From: Pseudomonas oryzicola
Lineage (GTDB): Bacteria > Pseudomonadota > Gammaproteobacteria > Pseudomonadales > Pseudomonadaceae
Length of the DNA stretch: 64,000 nucleotides
Assembly (NCBI RefSeq): GCF_014269185.2
Contig: NZ_JABWRZ020000002.1
Location: forward strand, 558,001 to 622,000
Direction of reading: 5' to 3'
Position 1 is the first letter of the stretch, and each line of letters begins with the position of its first letter. The notes beneath the pieces were generated by a model, which worked only from the letters and a program-made list of their open reading frames with translations, was not told the DNA's origin and ran no database searches. A program made the translations under genes and the position numbers. Below, piece by piece: positions 43,237 through 53,087 of this stretch.

Positions 43237-44904
43237 TTACTGGGCCAGCTTCTTGTGCCGTACACGGTGCGGCTGGGCAGCGGCATCGCCCAGGCGCTTC
43301 TTGCGGTCGGCTTCGTACTCGGTGTAGTTACCTTCGAAGAACACCACGTTCGAGTCGTCTTCGTACGCCAGGATGTGGGTAGCCACACGGTCCAGGAACC
43401 AGCGGTCGTGGGAAATCACGATCGCGGCGCCCGGGAAGTCCAGCAGGGCTTCTTCCAGCGAACGCAGGGTTTCGACGTCGAGGTCGTTGGACGGCTCGTC
43501 GAGCAGCAGGACGTTACCGCCCTCCTTCAGGGTCAGGGCCAGGTGCAGACGGCCGCGCTCACCACCGGACAGGTCCTTGACGAACTTCTGCTGGTCGCCA
43601 CCCTTGAAGTTGAAACGGCCCACATAGGTACGCGACGGGATCTCGTAGTTGCCGATGCGGATCACGTCGGAACCGTCGGAAATCTGCTGGAATACAGTCT
43701 TGCTGCCGTCCAGGTCTTCACGACTCTGGTCCACGCAGGCCAGCTGCACGGTTTCACCGATCTCGATGCTGCCCGAGTCCGGCTGCTCCTTGCCCATCAG
43801 CATGCGGAACAGGGTCGACTTACCGGCACCGTTACCACCGATCACACCGACGATGGCGCCTTTCGGCATGGAGAACGACAGGTTGTCGATCAGCACGCGG
43901 TCGCCGTAGCCCTTGGTGACGTTCTTGAACTCGATGACCTTGTCGCCCAGGCGCGGACCGGCCGGGATGTAGATCTCGTTGGTTTCGCTGCGCTTCTGGA
44001 ATTCCTGAGACTGCATTTCCTCGAAGCGTTGCAGACGGGCCTTGGACTTGGACTGGCGGGCCTTGGCGCCTTTGCGCACCCACTCCAGTTCCTCTTTCAT
44101 GGCCTTTTCATGAGCGCTCTGCTGCTTCGATTCCTGCGCCAGGCGCTCGGATTTGGCTTCCAGCCAGCCCGAGTAGTTGCCTTCGTACGGAATGCCGGCG
44201 CCGCGGTCCAGTTCCAGGATCCAGCCGGCGACGTTGTCGAGGAAGTAACGGTCGTGGGTAATCGCTACCACGGTACCCGGGAAGTCGTGCAGGAAACGCT
44301 CCAGCCAGGCCACCGAGTCGGCGTCCAGGTGGTTGGTCGGTTCGTCCAGCAGCAGCATGTCGGGAGCCGACAGCAGCAGGCGGCACAGGGCCACACGGCG
44401 CTTTTCACCACCGGACAGGTGCTCGATGCGCGCATCCCAGGCCGGCAGGCGCAGAGCGTCGGCGGCAACGTCCAGCTGGCGCTCCAGGTTGTGGCCGTCG
44501 GCTGCCTGCAGGATGGCTTCGAGCTTGGCCTGCTCGGCGGCCAGCTTGTCGAAGTCGGCATCGGGTTCGGCATAGGCCGCGTAGACCTCGTCCAGGCGGG
44601 CCTGGGCGTCCTTGATCACGCTGACCGCTTCCTCGACCACTTCACGCACCGACTTGTTCGGGTCCAGTTGCGGTTCCTGCGGCAGGTAGCCAACGTTGAT
44701 GTCGGGCATCGGACGGGCTTCGCCGTCGAATTCCTTGTCGACGCCCGCCATGATCCGCAGCAGGGTCGATTTACCGGCGCCGTTCAGGCCGAGCACGCCA
44801 ATCTTGGCGCCCGGGAAGAACGACAGGGAAATATTCTTGAGAATTTCCCGCTTCGGCGGCACGACCTTGCTCAGCCGATGCATGGTGTAGACGTATTGAG
44901 CCAA
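43237..44904 (-). CDS. ettA: Energy-dependent translational throttle ABC-F protein EttA
   Basis: ABC-F ATPase that binds the ribosomal E site and gates elongation according to ATP/ADP. 555 residues; no membrane domain. Two ABC cassettes: Walker A GLNGAGKS then LSGGEKRR and LLLDEPTNHLD; second Walker A GGNGAGKS then LSGGERGR and LLLDEPSNDLD. The linker between them (about 240-320) is the PtIM arm. TTG 44904 is the likely start (AGAGGG upstream) and gives AQYVYTMHRLSKVVPP, matching E. coli EttA's N-terminus. Confidence 0.96.
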   Translation of the reverse strand: MAQYVYTMHRLSKVVPPKREILKNISLSFFPGAKIGVLGLNGAGKSTLLRIMAGVDKEFDGEARPMPDINVGYLPQEPQLDPNKSVREVVEEAVSVIKDAQARLDEVYAAYAEPDADFDKLAAEQAKLEAILQAADGHNLERQLDVAADALRLPAWDARIEHLSGGEKRRVALCRLLLSAPDMLLLDEPTNHLDADSVAWLERFLHDFPGTVVAITHDRYFLDNVAGWILELDRGAGIPYEGNYSGWLEAKSERLAQESKQQSAHEKAMKEELEWVRKGAKARQSKSKARLQRFEEMQSQEFQKRSETNEIYIPAGPRLGDKVIEFKNVTKGYGDRVLIDNLSFSMPKGAIVGVIGGNGAGKSTLFRMLMGKEQPDSGSIEIGETVQLACVDQSREDLDGSKTVFQQISDGSDVIRIGNYEIPSRTYVGRFNFKGGDQQKFVKDLSGGERGRLHLALTLKEGGNVLLLDEPSNDLDVETLRSLEEALLDFPGAAIVISHDRWFLDRVATHILAYEDDSNVVFFEGNYTEYEADRKKRLGDAAAQPHRVRHKKLAQ

Positions 44905-45080
44905 AACCAAGCCCTCTAATCAGATAGGTAAAGACATCGACGATCGCCCCGGCGCGCTGGCCAGGGGGATGTGTTTACGGGGTGTCATTGAACAAAGTCG
45001 ACCATTCTACGCCAACGCGCAGCGTTGCACAGGAGGGGCCGATGGTGGGGTGATCCCCAGGGGAAAATGGTTGCCAGTAC

Positions 45081-45116
45081 CGGCCGCTTCGCGGGCTCGC
45101 CCGCGAAAGGGCCGGC
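45081..45116. repeat. REP element
   Basis: CCGGCCGCTTCGCGGGC...GCCCGCGAAAGGGCCGG, a compact inverted repeat between ettA and the hypothetical protein gene. Confidence 0.7.
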
Positions 45117-45134
45117 ACAACAGCCGAAGATGGC

Positions 45135-45560
45135 TCAGACGTGACGTTGCTTGGCCTTGCCGCGTGGCAAGCGGCAACGGTCGCCCTGCTCGGCCAGGCG
45201 CGCGGCCCAGGCTGCCTTGACACTGAAGCCACCAGCACGGGCCGGTTGTTGCGCCACCTTGGCCGGCTGCGCAGCAGGCACGCTGACCACCCTGGTGGCC
45301 GGCTTGCTGGCCGCAACTACGGCAACTGCCGGCTCTGCTGCCGCCTTGGCGGTCTTGCGCAGTTCAGCCAGCGATGGGCTCTTGCCCCTGGCGGCAGTGG
45401 CCAGCTCGGGTTTGCTCAGCGAACGCTGGCAAGACTTGCAGGATACGTCCTCGGTCACAGCAGTGCTGACAAGGGTCTGACTGCTGCGCCCGCAGGCGGA
45501 ATCGAGGCCATTGGAGGAAAAGTGAGTAACCAAAACCGAACATCTCCGATGCGTTGTCAT
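45135..45560 (-). CDS. Conserved hypothetical protein
   Basis: 141 residues, basic and Ala-rich. A cysteine cluster near the N-terminus (SACGRSSQT, VSCKSCQRSL) could bind zinc. The central part (60-110) is an Ala/Pro/Val-rich linker, and the C-terminus GFSVKAAWAARLAEQGDRCRLPRGKAKQ is basic and may bind nucleic acid. It occupies the ettA-morA gap on the minus strand, upstream of ettA. I recall a similar gene at this place in P. putida. No function can be assigned. Confidence 0.65.
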   Translation of the reverse strand: MTTHRRCSVLVTHFSSNGLDSACGRSSQTLVSTAVTEDVSCKSCQRSLSKPELATAARGKSPSLAELRKTAKAAAEPAVAVVAASKPATRVVSVPAAQPAKVAQQPARAGGFSVKAAWAARLAEQGDRCRLPRGKAKQRHV

Positions 45561-45781
45561 GTAAAGCGGGCGCTATTCTCGCACAGGTTGCAGGGGCTTG
45601 CCGAACCACACGGCAGGCACCACCGGTCATCTTGGCTGGCACTTTGCCATAATCCTAGGCATGCTAGCCCGTTTCGGGTGTCCGGCCTTATAGTGCGCCA
45701 CCGCGGTCTGGCAACCAGATACCGGCACATACCGTGCATCATCAACCCCTGCCATCGCCAGCCCAATCGCAGGATCAACGC

Positions 45782-48700
45782 TTGACCAATCTCTCTCATC
45801 CGCCGTCATTGCGTTCCGCGCCCCAGGCGCCCGCTGCCTCCCTGCGCGGGTCGATCAAGGGTGCGTTGGCGCTGCTGGCCCTGATCCTGCTGGGTTTGCT
45901 GCTGTGGCAGTTGTTCGCCCAGTTCAGCCATACCCAGGCCGACCTGCGCAAGAAAACCCTGGAAGGCACCTCCGAGCTGGCCGACCACCTGAGCCTGAAC
46001 CTGGCATTCAAGGCCCAACAGGCCACGAATGTGGTGCAGCCCTACGCCAATGTACCGACGCCCACCGCCCTGCCCGCCGTGCTGGCCAGTTTGCGCAAGC
46101 ATCTGCCGGACCTGCAGAGCCTGGCCTGGCTGGATGCCGCCGGGCAGCTGCAGGCCGACAGCCTTGCCGGCAGCCCCGACCGTCAGTTGATTGACGAATT
46201 GCTCAAGCTGAGCCAGGGCCACCCGTATTTCTTCACCAATTCGGCCGACAACAGCTCCGTCTACCTGTTGCTGCGTCAGGGTTCCGATGAACACAGCGGC
46301 TACTGGCTGTTGCGCCTGGCGCCGGCGTACTACCGGCCTCTCATCACTTACCTGGATGGCCCCGGTCGTCCGCTGTGGCTGCTGGAAAACAGCCGCAGCG
46401 GCGAGGTGCTGCAGCGCCATGCGCCAACCCCTGGCAGCAATGCGCCGCTGCAGAGCGTGATGCTGGCCTTCATCGATAACAGCACCTGGCAGCTGCGCGG
46501 CCTGTTCGACGCCAAGCTGGCGCGCCAGACACTGCTGCCCGCACTGCTGGGCAAATGCCTGCTGGTGCTGTTCTGCGCCATGCTGCCGGTTGTGGCGCTG
46601 ATCAACATGCGCCGCCGGCACCGGGCGCTGCAGGAAGACCGCCGGCGCTACCAGGAAATCTTCGAAGGCACCGGCGTGGCCTTGTGCGTGCTCGACCTGT
46701 CCAGCCTGCCCGGCCAGCTCGACCGCTACCACTTGCGCAACCGCGCCGCGCTCAAGCACAGCCTGGCTCTCGACCCGAACCTGCGCCGCTCGCTGCTGCT
46801 GGAACTGAAGATCACCGAGATCAACCAGGTGGCACGCCAGTTGTTGAACATCGAGTGCCACCAAGGTGCCTGGCAGCGCCTGATCGACGGCACCGGCGAT
46901 GGTCGCGACAGTGTGGGCATGCAATTGATCGATGCGTTGATCGAACAACGCGCGTTGCTGGAGCTCGAAGTGCGCCTGCCGGCACCCCTGGGTGGCGAGC
47001 TGCACCTGTGGCTGATGGCCCGCTTGCCGCAACAGCGCCGTGATTACCAGGCAGTGATCCTCAGCATCAGCGATATCACCAGCCGCAAGCAGGTGGAGCT
47101 GTCGTTGCTGGAGCGCGAAAGCTTCTGGTCGGACGTCGTGCGCACCGTGCCCGACCAGTTGTACGTGCAGGAAGTGCTCAGCCAGCGGATGATCTTCAGC
47201 AACCGCCATCTCGGCCAGACTCTGGGCTACGACCGTACCGAACTGGCGCAGATGGGCGACCGCTTCTGGGAGCTGCTGCTGCACCCCGAAGACGCCACGC
47301 ACTACCAGGCACTGCGCCGCCAGCAGCGCGACAGCGGCCATGACCAGCCGCTGCACTGCCAACTGCGCTTCCGTCATCGCGATGGCGGCTGGCGCTGCTA
47401 CGACATCCGCGAACAGGTGCTGACCCGTGACGCCGATGGCCTGGTCACGCGCATCATCGGCGTGGGCAAGGACGTGACAGTGCAGATCGAAGCCAGCCAG
47501 TCGCTACGCGACAGCGAACAGCGTTACCGCATGCTCGCCGAGAGCATCAGCGACGTGATCTTCTCCACCGACAGCCGGCTCCAGCTCAACTATGTCAGCC
47601 CCTCGGTGCAGAGCGTGCTGGGCTACCAGGCCGACTGGATCTTCACCAATGGCTGGCAGTCGATCATCGCCAACCCGGCGCAGCTGACCGGCATCTACAG
47701 CTTGATGGAGCGCGTCAGCAAGGCCATGGGCGACCCCGCGCTGCTGGCCCAGCTGCGCAGCCAGTTGCCAACCCAGCTGTTCCTGTTCGACTGCCTGCGC
47801 GCCGATGGCCGCAAGATCCCCATCGAACTGCGCCTGGTGCTGGTATGGGACGATGAGCAGCACTTCGAAGGCGTGCTCGGGGTGGGCCGCGACATCAGCC
47901 AGCAACGCCGCGCCGAAAAAGACCTGCGCATGGCTGCCACGGTATTCGAGCACTCGACATCGGCCATTCTCATCACCGACCCGGCCGGCTATATCGTCCA
48001 GGCCAACGAGGCGTTCAGCCGCGTCAGTGGTTACGCGGTGAGCGAGGTGCTCGACCAGTTGCCGGGCATGCTCACCGTCGACGAACAGCAGGAAGGCCAC
48101 CTGCGCTATGTGGTCAAGCAGCTGCACCAGCGCGGCAGCTGGGAAGGTGAAGTGTGGCTCAAGCGCCGTGACGGTGACCACTACCCGGCCTGGGTCGGCA
48201 TCACTGCGGTGCTGGACGACGAGGGCGACCTGGCCAGCTACGTGTGCTTCTTCACCGACATCAGCGAGCGCAAGGCCAGCGAGCAGCGCATTCACCGCCT
48301 GGCGTACTACGATGCCCTCACCCACCTGCCCAACCGCACGCTGTTCCAGGATCGCCTGTACAACGCCCTGCAGCAGGCCGAGCGGCAGAAGGCCTGGGTG
48401 GTGCTGATGTTCCTCGACCTGGACCGTTTCAAGCCGATCAACGACTCCCTCGGCCACGCCGCCGGCGATCGCATGCTCAAGGACATGGCCCAACGCCTGC
48501 TGGCCTGCGTGGACGACGACGATACCGTGGCGCGCATGGGCGGCGACGAGTTCACCCTGCTGCTGCAACCACGTGCCACCCGCGAGATAGCGCTCAACCG
48601 CGCGATTCACGTGGCCGAGAACATCCTCGCCAGCCTGGTGCGGCCGTTCGTGCTGGAGAACCGCGAGTTCTTCGTCACCGCCAGTATCGGCATCGCCCTC

Positions 48701-49612
48701 AGCCCGCAGGACGGCAGCGAACTGAGCCAACTGATGAAGAACGCCGACACCGCCATGTACCACGCCAAGGAGCGTGGCAAGAACAACTTCCAGTTCTACC
48801 AGGCCGAGATGAACGCCAGCGCCCTGGAGCGTCTGGAGCTGGAAAGCGACCTGCGCCATGCCATGGAGCAGAACGAGTTCATCCTCTACTACCAGCCGCA
48901 GTTCAGCGGCGACGGCAAGCGCCTGACCGGTGCCGAAGCCCTGCTGCGCTGGCGGCACCCGACCCGCGGCTTGGTGCCACCGGGCGACTTCATCCCGGTG
49001 ATCGAGGAGCTCGGCCTGGTAGTCGACGTGGGCGACTGGGTGCTGCGCGAAGCCAGCCGCCAGCTCAAGGCCTGGCACAAGGCCAAAGTGCGCGTACCGA
49101 AGGTTTCGGTGAACATCTCGGCACGGCAGTTTTCCGACGGCCAATTGGGTACGCGCATCGCCAGGGTCCTGGAAGAAACCGGCCTGCCGCCAGCCTGCCT
49201 GGAGCTGGAACTGACCGAAAGCATCCTGATGCGTGAAGTGAACGAAGCGCTGCAGATTCTGGCCGGCCTGAAAAACCTTGGCCTGAGCATCGCGGTGGAC
49301 GACTTCGGTACCGGCTACTCGTCGCTGAACTACCTCAAGCAGTTTCCCATCGACGTGCTGAAGATCGACCGCACCTTCGTCGACGGCCTGCCGGAAGGCG
49401 AGCAGGATGCACAGATTGCCCGGGCGATCATCGCCATGGCCCACAGCCTCAACCTGGCGGTGATCGCCGAAGGCGTCGAAACCCACGAGCAGCTGGAATT
49501 CCTCCGCGAGCACAGTTGCGACGAAGTGCAGGGCTACCTGTTCGGGCGGCCGATGCCGGCGCATCAGTTCGAGGCGCAGTTCGCCAACGAGACGTTGTTC
49601 ATGTTCAATTGA
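45782..49612 (+). CDS. morA: MorA: PAS-GGDEF-EAL membrane regulator of c-di-GMP
   Basis: Dual-domain c-di-GMP enzyme known in Pseudomonas for timing flagellar development and biofilm. About 1276 residues: TM1 at about 27-47, periplasmic sensor region, TM2 near 250-275, several PAS/PAC units (about 290-830), GGDEF domain with intact GGDEF at 920-924, EAL domain with intact EAL at 1052-1054 (GAEALLRWRHP) and DDFGTGYSS. Both activities are plausible. Start is uncertain: TTG 45782 has AGGA upstream; GTG 45734 has no ribosome site. glyA follows, as in P. aeruginosa and P. putida. Confidence 0.9.
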   Translation: MTNLSHPPSLRSAPQAPAASLRGSIKGALALLALILLGLLLWQLFAQFSHTQADLRKKTLEGTSELADHLSLNLAFKAQQATNVVQPYANVPTPTALPAVLASLRKHLPDLQSLAWLDAAGQLQADSLAGSPDRQLIDELLKLSQGHPYFFTNSADNSSVYLLLRQGSDEHSGYWLLRLAPAYYRPLITYLDGPGRPLWLLENSRSGEVLQRHAPTPGSNAPLQSVMLAFIDNSTWQLRGLFDAKLARQTLLPALLGKCLLVLFCAMLPVVALINMRRRHRALQEDRRRYQEIFEGTGVALCVLDLSSLPGQLDRYHLRNRAALKHSLALDPNLRRSLLLELKITEINQVARQLLNIECHQGAWQRLIDGTGDGRDSVGMQLIDALIEQRALLELEVRLPAPLGGELHLWLMARLPQQRRDYQAVILSISDITSRKQVELSLLERESFWSDVVRTVPDQLYVQEVLSQRMIFSNRHLGQTLGYDRTELAQMGDRFWELLLHPEDATHYQALRRQQRDSGHDQPLHCQLRFRHRDGGWRCYDIREQVLTRDADGLVTRIIGVGKDVTVQIEASQSLRDSEQRYRMLAESISDVIFSTDSRLQLNYVSPSVQSVLGYQADWIFTNGWQSIIANPAQLTGIYSLMERVSKAMGDPALLAQLRSQLPTQLFLFDCLRADGRKIPIELRLVLVWDDEQHFEGVLGVGRDISQQRRAEKDLRMAATVFEHSTSAILITDPAGYIVQANEAFSRVSGYAVSEVLDQLPGMLTVDEQQEGHLRYVVKQLHQRGSWEGEVWLKRRDGDHYPAWVGITAVLDDEGDLASYVCFFTDISERKASEQRIHRLAYYDALTHLPNRTLFQDRLYNALQQAERQKAWVVLMFLDLDRFKPINDSLGHAAGDRMLKDMAQRLLACVDDDDTVARMGGDEFTLLLQPRATREIALNRAIHVAENILASLVRPFVLENREFFVTASIGIALSPQDGSELSQLMKNADTAMYHAKERGKNNFQFYQAEMNASALERLELESDLRHAMEQNEFILYYQPQFSGDGKRLTGAEALLRWRHPTRGLVPPGDFIPVIEELGLVVDVGDWVLREASRQLKAWHKAKVRVPKVSVNISARQFSDGQLGTRIARVLEETGLPPACLELELTESILMREVNEALQILAGLKNLGLSIAVDDFGTGYSSLNYLKQFPIDVLKIDRTFVDGLPEGEQDAQIARAIIAMAHSLNLAVIAEGVETHEQLEFLREHSCDEVQGYLFGRPMPAHQFEAQFANETLFMFN

Positions 49613-49841
49613 GCCTGCGATTTCCTGGCATACGCGGGCACTTGCAGGAGCCCGTGCCGGGCCTGGGGCCGCGGCCTGAAAAACGGACCTGCGAGTCAAC
49701 TCCGATCCCCGCCCAGCCCAGGCACGGCGCGGGATGCAACATGAAGCCCATTGGTCCGCGACTTGATGCCACTTCATATGCCAGCGGCGAATCAATCGGT
49801 TAGAATGCCCCCCCAATTCACCCCGATCCTTGAGGACCGCC

Positions 49842-51095
49842 ATGTTCAGCCGTGATTTGACCATTGCCAAGTACGACGCCGAGCTCTTCGAAGCCATGCA
49901 GCAAGAAGCTCTGCGCCAGGAAGAGCATATCGAGCTGATCGCTTCGGAAAACTACACCAGCCCGGCAGTCATGGAAGCCCAGGGCTCGGTCCTGACCAAC
50001 AAGTACGCCGAAGGCTACCCGGGCAAGCGCTACTACGGTGGTTGCGAGTACGTCGACGTCGTCGAGCAACTGGCCATCGACCGTGCCAAGGAGCTGTTCG
50101 GCGCCGACTACGCCAACGTTCAGCCGCACGCCGGCTCCCAGGCCAACGCCGCTGTCTACCTGGCCCTGCTGTCGGCCGGTGACACCATCCTGGGCATGAG
50201 CCTGGCCCACGGTGGCCACCTGACCCACGGTGCTTCGGTAAGCGCCTCGGGCAAGCTGTACAACGCCATCCAGTACGGCATCGATGCCAACGGCCTGATC
50301 GACTACGACGAAGTCGAGCGCCTGGCTGTCGAGCACAAGCCGAAGATGATCGTTGCCGGTTTCTCGGCCTACTCGCAGGTTCTGGACTTCGCCCGCTTCC
50401 GCGCCATCGCCGACAAGGTCGGTGCCTACCTGTTCGTCGACATGGCTCACGTTGCCGGCCTGGTTGCCGCTGGCGTGTACCCGAACCCGGTGCCGTTCGC
50501 CGACGTGGTCACCACCACCACCCACAAGACCCTGCGCGGCCCGCGCGGCGGCCTGATCCTCGCTCGCAAGAACGAAGAGATCGAGAAGAAGCTGAACTCC
50601 GCCGTGTTCCCGGGCGCCCAGGGTGGCCCGCTGGAGCACGTCATCGCGGCCAAGGCCATCTGCTTCAAGGAAGCCCTGCAGCCTGAGTTCAAGGCTTACC
50701 AGCAGCAGGTAGTGAAGAACGCCCAGGCCATGGCCAGCGTGTTCATCGAGCGTGGTTTCGACGTGGTTTCCGGCGGCACCCAGAACCACCTGTTCCTGCT
50801 GTCGCTGATCAAGCAGGAAATCTCCGGTAAGGATGCTGACGCCGCACTGGGCAAAGCCTTCATCACCGTCAACAAGAACTCGGTACCGAACGACCCACGT
50901 TCCCCGTTCGTCACCTCGGGCCTGCGCTTCGGCACCCCGGCCGTGACCACCCGTGGTTTCAAGGAAGCCGAGTGCCGCGAGCTGGCTGGCTGGATCTGCG
51001 ACATCCTGGCTGACCTGAACAACGAAGCGGTAATCGACGCCGTACGTGAGAAGGTCAAGGCCATCTGCAAAAAGCTGCCGGTCTACGGCAACTGA
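49842..51095 (+). CDS. glyA: Serine hydroxymethyltransferase
   Basis: PLP enzyme converting serine and tetrahydrofolate to glycine and methylene-tetrahydrofolate. The 417-residue length is standard. Motifs: [14 protein letters not shown] near the N-terminus, [14 protein letters not shown], the PLP-lysine loop [16 protein letters not shown], and [10 protein letters not shown] near the C-terminus. ATG 49842 follows GAGGA. It lies downstream of morA and ends in a clear terminator. Pseudomonads often have more than one glyA; this is the morA-linked copy. Confidence 0.97.
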   Translation: MFSRDLTIAKYDAELFEAMQQEALRQEEHIELIASENYTSPAVMEAQGSVLTNKYAEGYPGKRYYGGCEYVDVVEQLAIDRAKELFGADYANVQPHAGSQANAAVYLALLSAGDTILGMSLAHGGHLTHGASVSASGKLYNAIQYGIDANGLIDYDEVERLAVEHKPKMIVAGFSAYSQVLDFARFRAIADKVGAYLFVDMAHVAGLVAAGVYPNPVPFADVVTTTTHKTLRGPRGGLILARKNEEIEKKLNSAVFPGAQGGPLEHVIAAKAICFKEALQPEFKAYQQQVVKNAQAMASVFIERGFDVVSGGTQNHLFLLSLIKQEISGKDADAALGKAFITVNKNSVPNDPRSPFVTSGLRFGTPAVTTRGFKEAECRELAGWICDILADLNNEAVIDAVREKVKAICKKLPVYGN

Positions 51096-51117
51096 TTGGC
51101 CCCAGCCTGAGGTAGAG

Positions 51118-51145
51118 AAAGCCCGGCCTTGTGCCGGGCTTTTTC
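51118..51145 (+). terminator. Rho-independent terminator of glyA
   Basis: AAAGCCCGGC-CTTGT-GCCGGGCTTTTTC, 22 bp past the stop, with a good U-tract. Confidence 0.92.
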
Positions 51146-51243
51146 ATACCTGGCGCCTGAGGGTGGTATCTCTTCCGAATGGGTTGGGTGAACCAGGCTG
51201 CATAACCTGCCGTTTCCTCTAATCAGCGAGCAGGAGACTGCAC

Positions 51244-51837
51244 ATGACGGCTCACGAATCCCTTTCCTTTACTGCCACGCTGCTGGTCAACGGCCATCCA
51301 CTTACCGTGCTCAGCGACGCAGCAGAAGGCATTATCCAGGTGCCCCACCCCGACTCCAGCCTGGGCATGATGGATATTGCTCAGGCGCTTGGAGTATTGA
51401 GCGGTCCTGACGAAGCCTGGGACGCTGCTCGAGAAGCCGGGCACGTCGATTTCCACCTCAAAAGCGAGATATCTCCCACCCTTTTCTACTTCCGTCACAG
51501 CGATCAGGGCTACCACCTGTATGTGCGTAGTGGTGCGCATTACGGGCAAGCTGTGTTCAAGAGCAAATACGGCGTTGCCAACGTCGCTCCGGTAGAGGGC
51601 GCCGTCCCGACGCCCTGGCTGCTGCGCCTGGCTCATACAGGGCAAACCGTCACCCTTGCCAACCTGCCCAACGACTTCGCCATGCTCAACCTGGAATGCG
51701 CCACGAGCGCGCAAAGCCTGGCCACCAACCTGATCGGCGACGGTGAAGGCGGCTACCTCATCACTCGCAGGTCCGTGCCTGCCACATCTTTGCGCCTGAA
51801 CATCGTCGAACGCGGAGTCGACTGGGCTCAAGGCTGA
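51244..51837 (+). CDS. Unrecognised 197-residue protein
   Basis: A well-formed gene with a strong ribosome site (CAGGAG before ATG) and no signal peptide. The sequence looks beta-rich: SFTATLLVNGHPLTVLSD, EGIIQVPHPDSS, FYFRHSDQGYHLYVRSGAHYG, FAMLNLECATSAQSL. I do not recognise the family. It could be a ligand-binding or lectin-like fold, but that is a guess. Its codons are visibly less G/C-biased at third positions than neighbouring genes, hinting at later arrival. A possible coding remnant follows it. Confidence 0.7.
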   Translation: MTAHESLSFTATLLVNGHPLTVLSDAAEGIIQVPHPDSSLGMMDIAQALGVLSGPDEAWDAAREAGHVDFHLKSEISPTLFYFRHSDQGYHLYVRSGAHYGQAVFKSKYGVANVAPVEGAVPTPWLLRLAHTGQTVTLANLPNDFAMLNLECATSAQSLATNLIGDGEGGYLITRRSVPATSLRLNIVERGVDWAQG

Positions 51838-51866
51838 TTTCAATCACTTTTCCAACAAGCCCAGCC

Positions 51867-52037
51867 ACGACTGACCAGGCAGCACTGACCTTCCCTGTCA
51901 CCTTTGAGGCCGCTCAAGCGCTGGACATTGACCTACGCAGCGGCCCGCAAACCGGGGAGGGAGTGTTGCCTGACCGACTCGACGCTCAACTGGCTCTGGA
52001 ACCTGTGGGGCCGGTTGACCGACAACAGACCTGCTAA
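51867..52037 (+). pseudogene. Possible coding remnant without a start codon
   Basis: In one frame the stretch reads as plausible protein (DQAALTFPVTFEAAQ, LDIDLRSGPQTGEG, LDAQLALEPVGPV) and ends at TAA. There is no ATG, GTG or TTG in this frame between the last stop (at 51764) and the protein-like part. It may be a decayed tail of the preceding gene or of a lost neighbour. Confidence 0.3.
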
Positions 52038-52115
52038 AAGTGCTGATAAGTAAAACTACCACCCGCTATCACGGTACTCTGTCCATCTTGAGCATGATCA
52101 GACACAGGCTGACCT

Positions 52116-53063
52116 TTGACCAGAGAACAACTCGAAACCCATCAGATCCCCATTTACTTCGCTGCGGTACTCGCCGCCGTCGCCTTCGGCCTGCTGGCCA
52201 GCGATACCGCACGCCCGTTGCAAGCTCTGGTCACGCCCGCCATCGCCGTGCTGATGTACGCGATGTTCCTGCAAATCCCCTTCCTCGACCTGCGCCAAGG
52301 CCTGGGTAACCGCCGCTTCATGGCGGCCTTGCTGCTGGCCAACTTCATTCTTGTGCCATTGCTGGTCTGGGCCATCACCCGTGGGCTGATCGACCAGCCG
52401 GCACTCCTCGTCGGTGCGCTGCTGGTGCTGCTCACCCCGTGCATCGACTACGTGGTGGTGTTTACCCACATTGGCAAGGGCGATGCGCGCCTGACCCTGG
52501 CCGCCACACCTGTGCTGCTGCTGGCGCAACTGGCGCTGCTGCCGTTGTATCTGGCGCTGATGCTGGGCGACAACGTGCGCCTCGCCATCACTCCGTTCGT
52601 GGAAGCGTTCGTGCTGTTGATCGTGCTGCCGATGGCCCTGGCCGTAGTGACCAGCGCTGGCGCCCGTCGCTCACGTGTAGTCGCCGCCTGGAACCACGCC
52701 TGGGCATGGCTGCCGGTACCGGCGATGGCTTTGGTATTGCTGGTGGTGATCGCCTCGCAGATCGCCGTGGTGCAGGGTGACTTCAAGCATTTACTGCCGG
52801 TGGTTCCGGTATACCTGGGCTTCATGCTTGCGGCACCGTTGCTCGGCATGTTCGCGGCGCGCCTGTTGTGCCTGTCGGCCACCGAAGCACGCTCGGTGAC
52901 CTTCAGCGCCGCCACGCGCAACTCGCTGGTGGTGCTGCCGCTGGCGCTGGCGTTGCCCGAAGAGGTGCGCGGGTTGGCGGCGGCCGCCGTGATTACCCAG
53001 ACATTGGTCGAGCTGGTAAGCGAGCTCGTCTATGTACGGCTGGTACCACGGCTGGTGCGCTGA
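52116..53063 (+). CDS. BASS/ACR3-superfamily transporter (arsenite-efflux-like)
   Basis: 315 residues with about ten hydrophobic helices. The ACR3-like helix LTPCIDYVVVFTHIGKGD keeps the cysteine-containing TPC.D motif, and a second SFSAATRNSLVVLPLALALP-type stretch (here TFSAATRNSLVVLPLALAL) matches the other conserved discontinuous helix. Arsenite export or another anion is possible; there is no arsR or arsC beside it. An in-frame stop at 52110 forces a late start, and TTG 52116 is the only good candidate before the first helix. Confidence 0.82.
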   Translation: MTREQLETHQIPIYFAAVLAAVAFGLLASDTARPLQALVTPAIAVLMYAMFLQIPFLDLRQGLGNRRFMAALLLANFILVPLLVWAITRGLIDQPALLVGALLVLLTPCIDYVVVFTHIGKGDARLTLAATPVLLLAQLALLPLYLALMLGDNVRLAITPFVEAFVLLIVLPMALAVVTSAGARRSRVVAAWNHAWAWLPVPAMALVLLVVIASQIAVVQGDFKHLLPVVPVYLGFMLAAPLLGMFAARLLCLSATEARSVTFSAATRNSLVVLPLALALPEEVRGLAAAAVITQTLVELVSELVYVRLVPRLVR

Positions 53064-53087
53064 CCCGCAGACATACGCCACTGGGGG

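Noticed and set aside
49613..49841. A glycine or folate riboswitch before glyA
   Set aside because: I could not find the paired aptamer helices or conserved cores; only a short leader with a normal ribosome site is visible.
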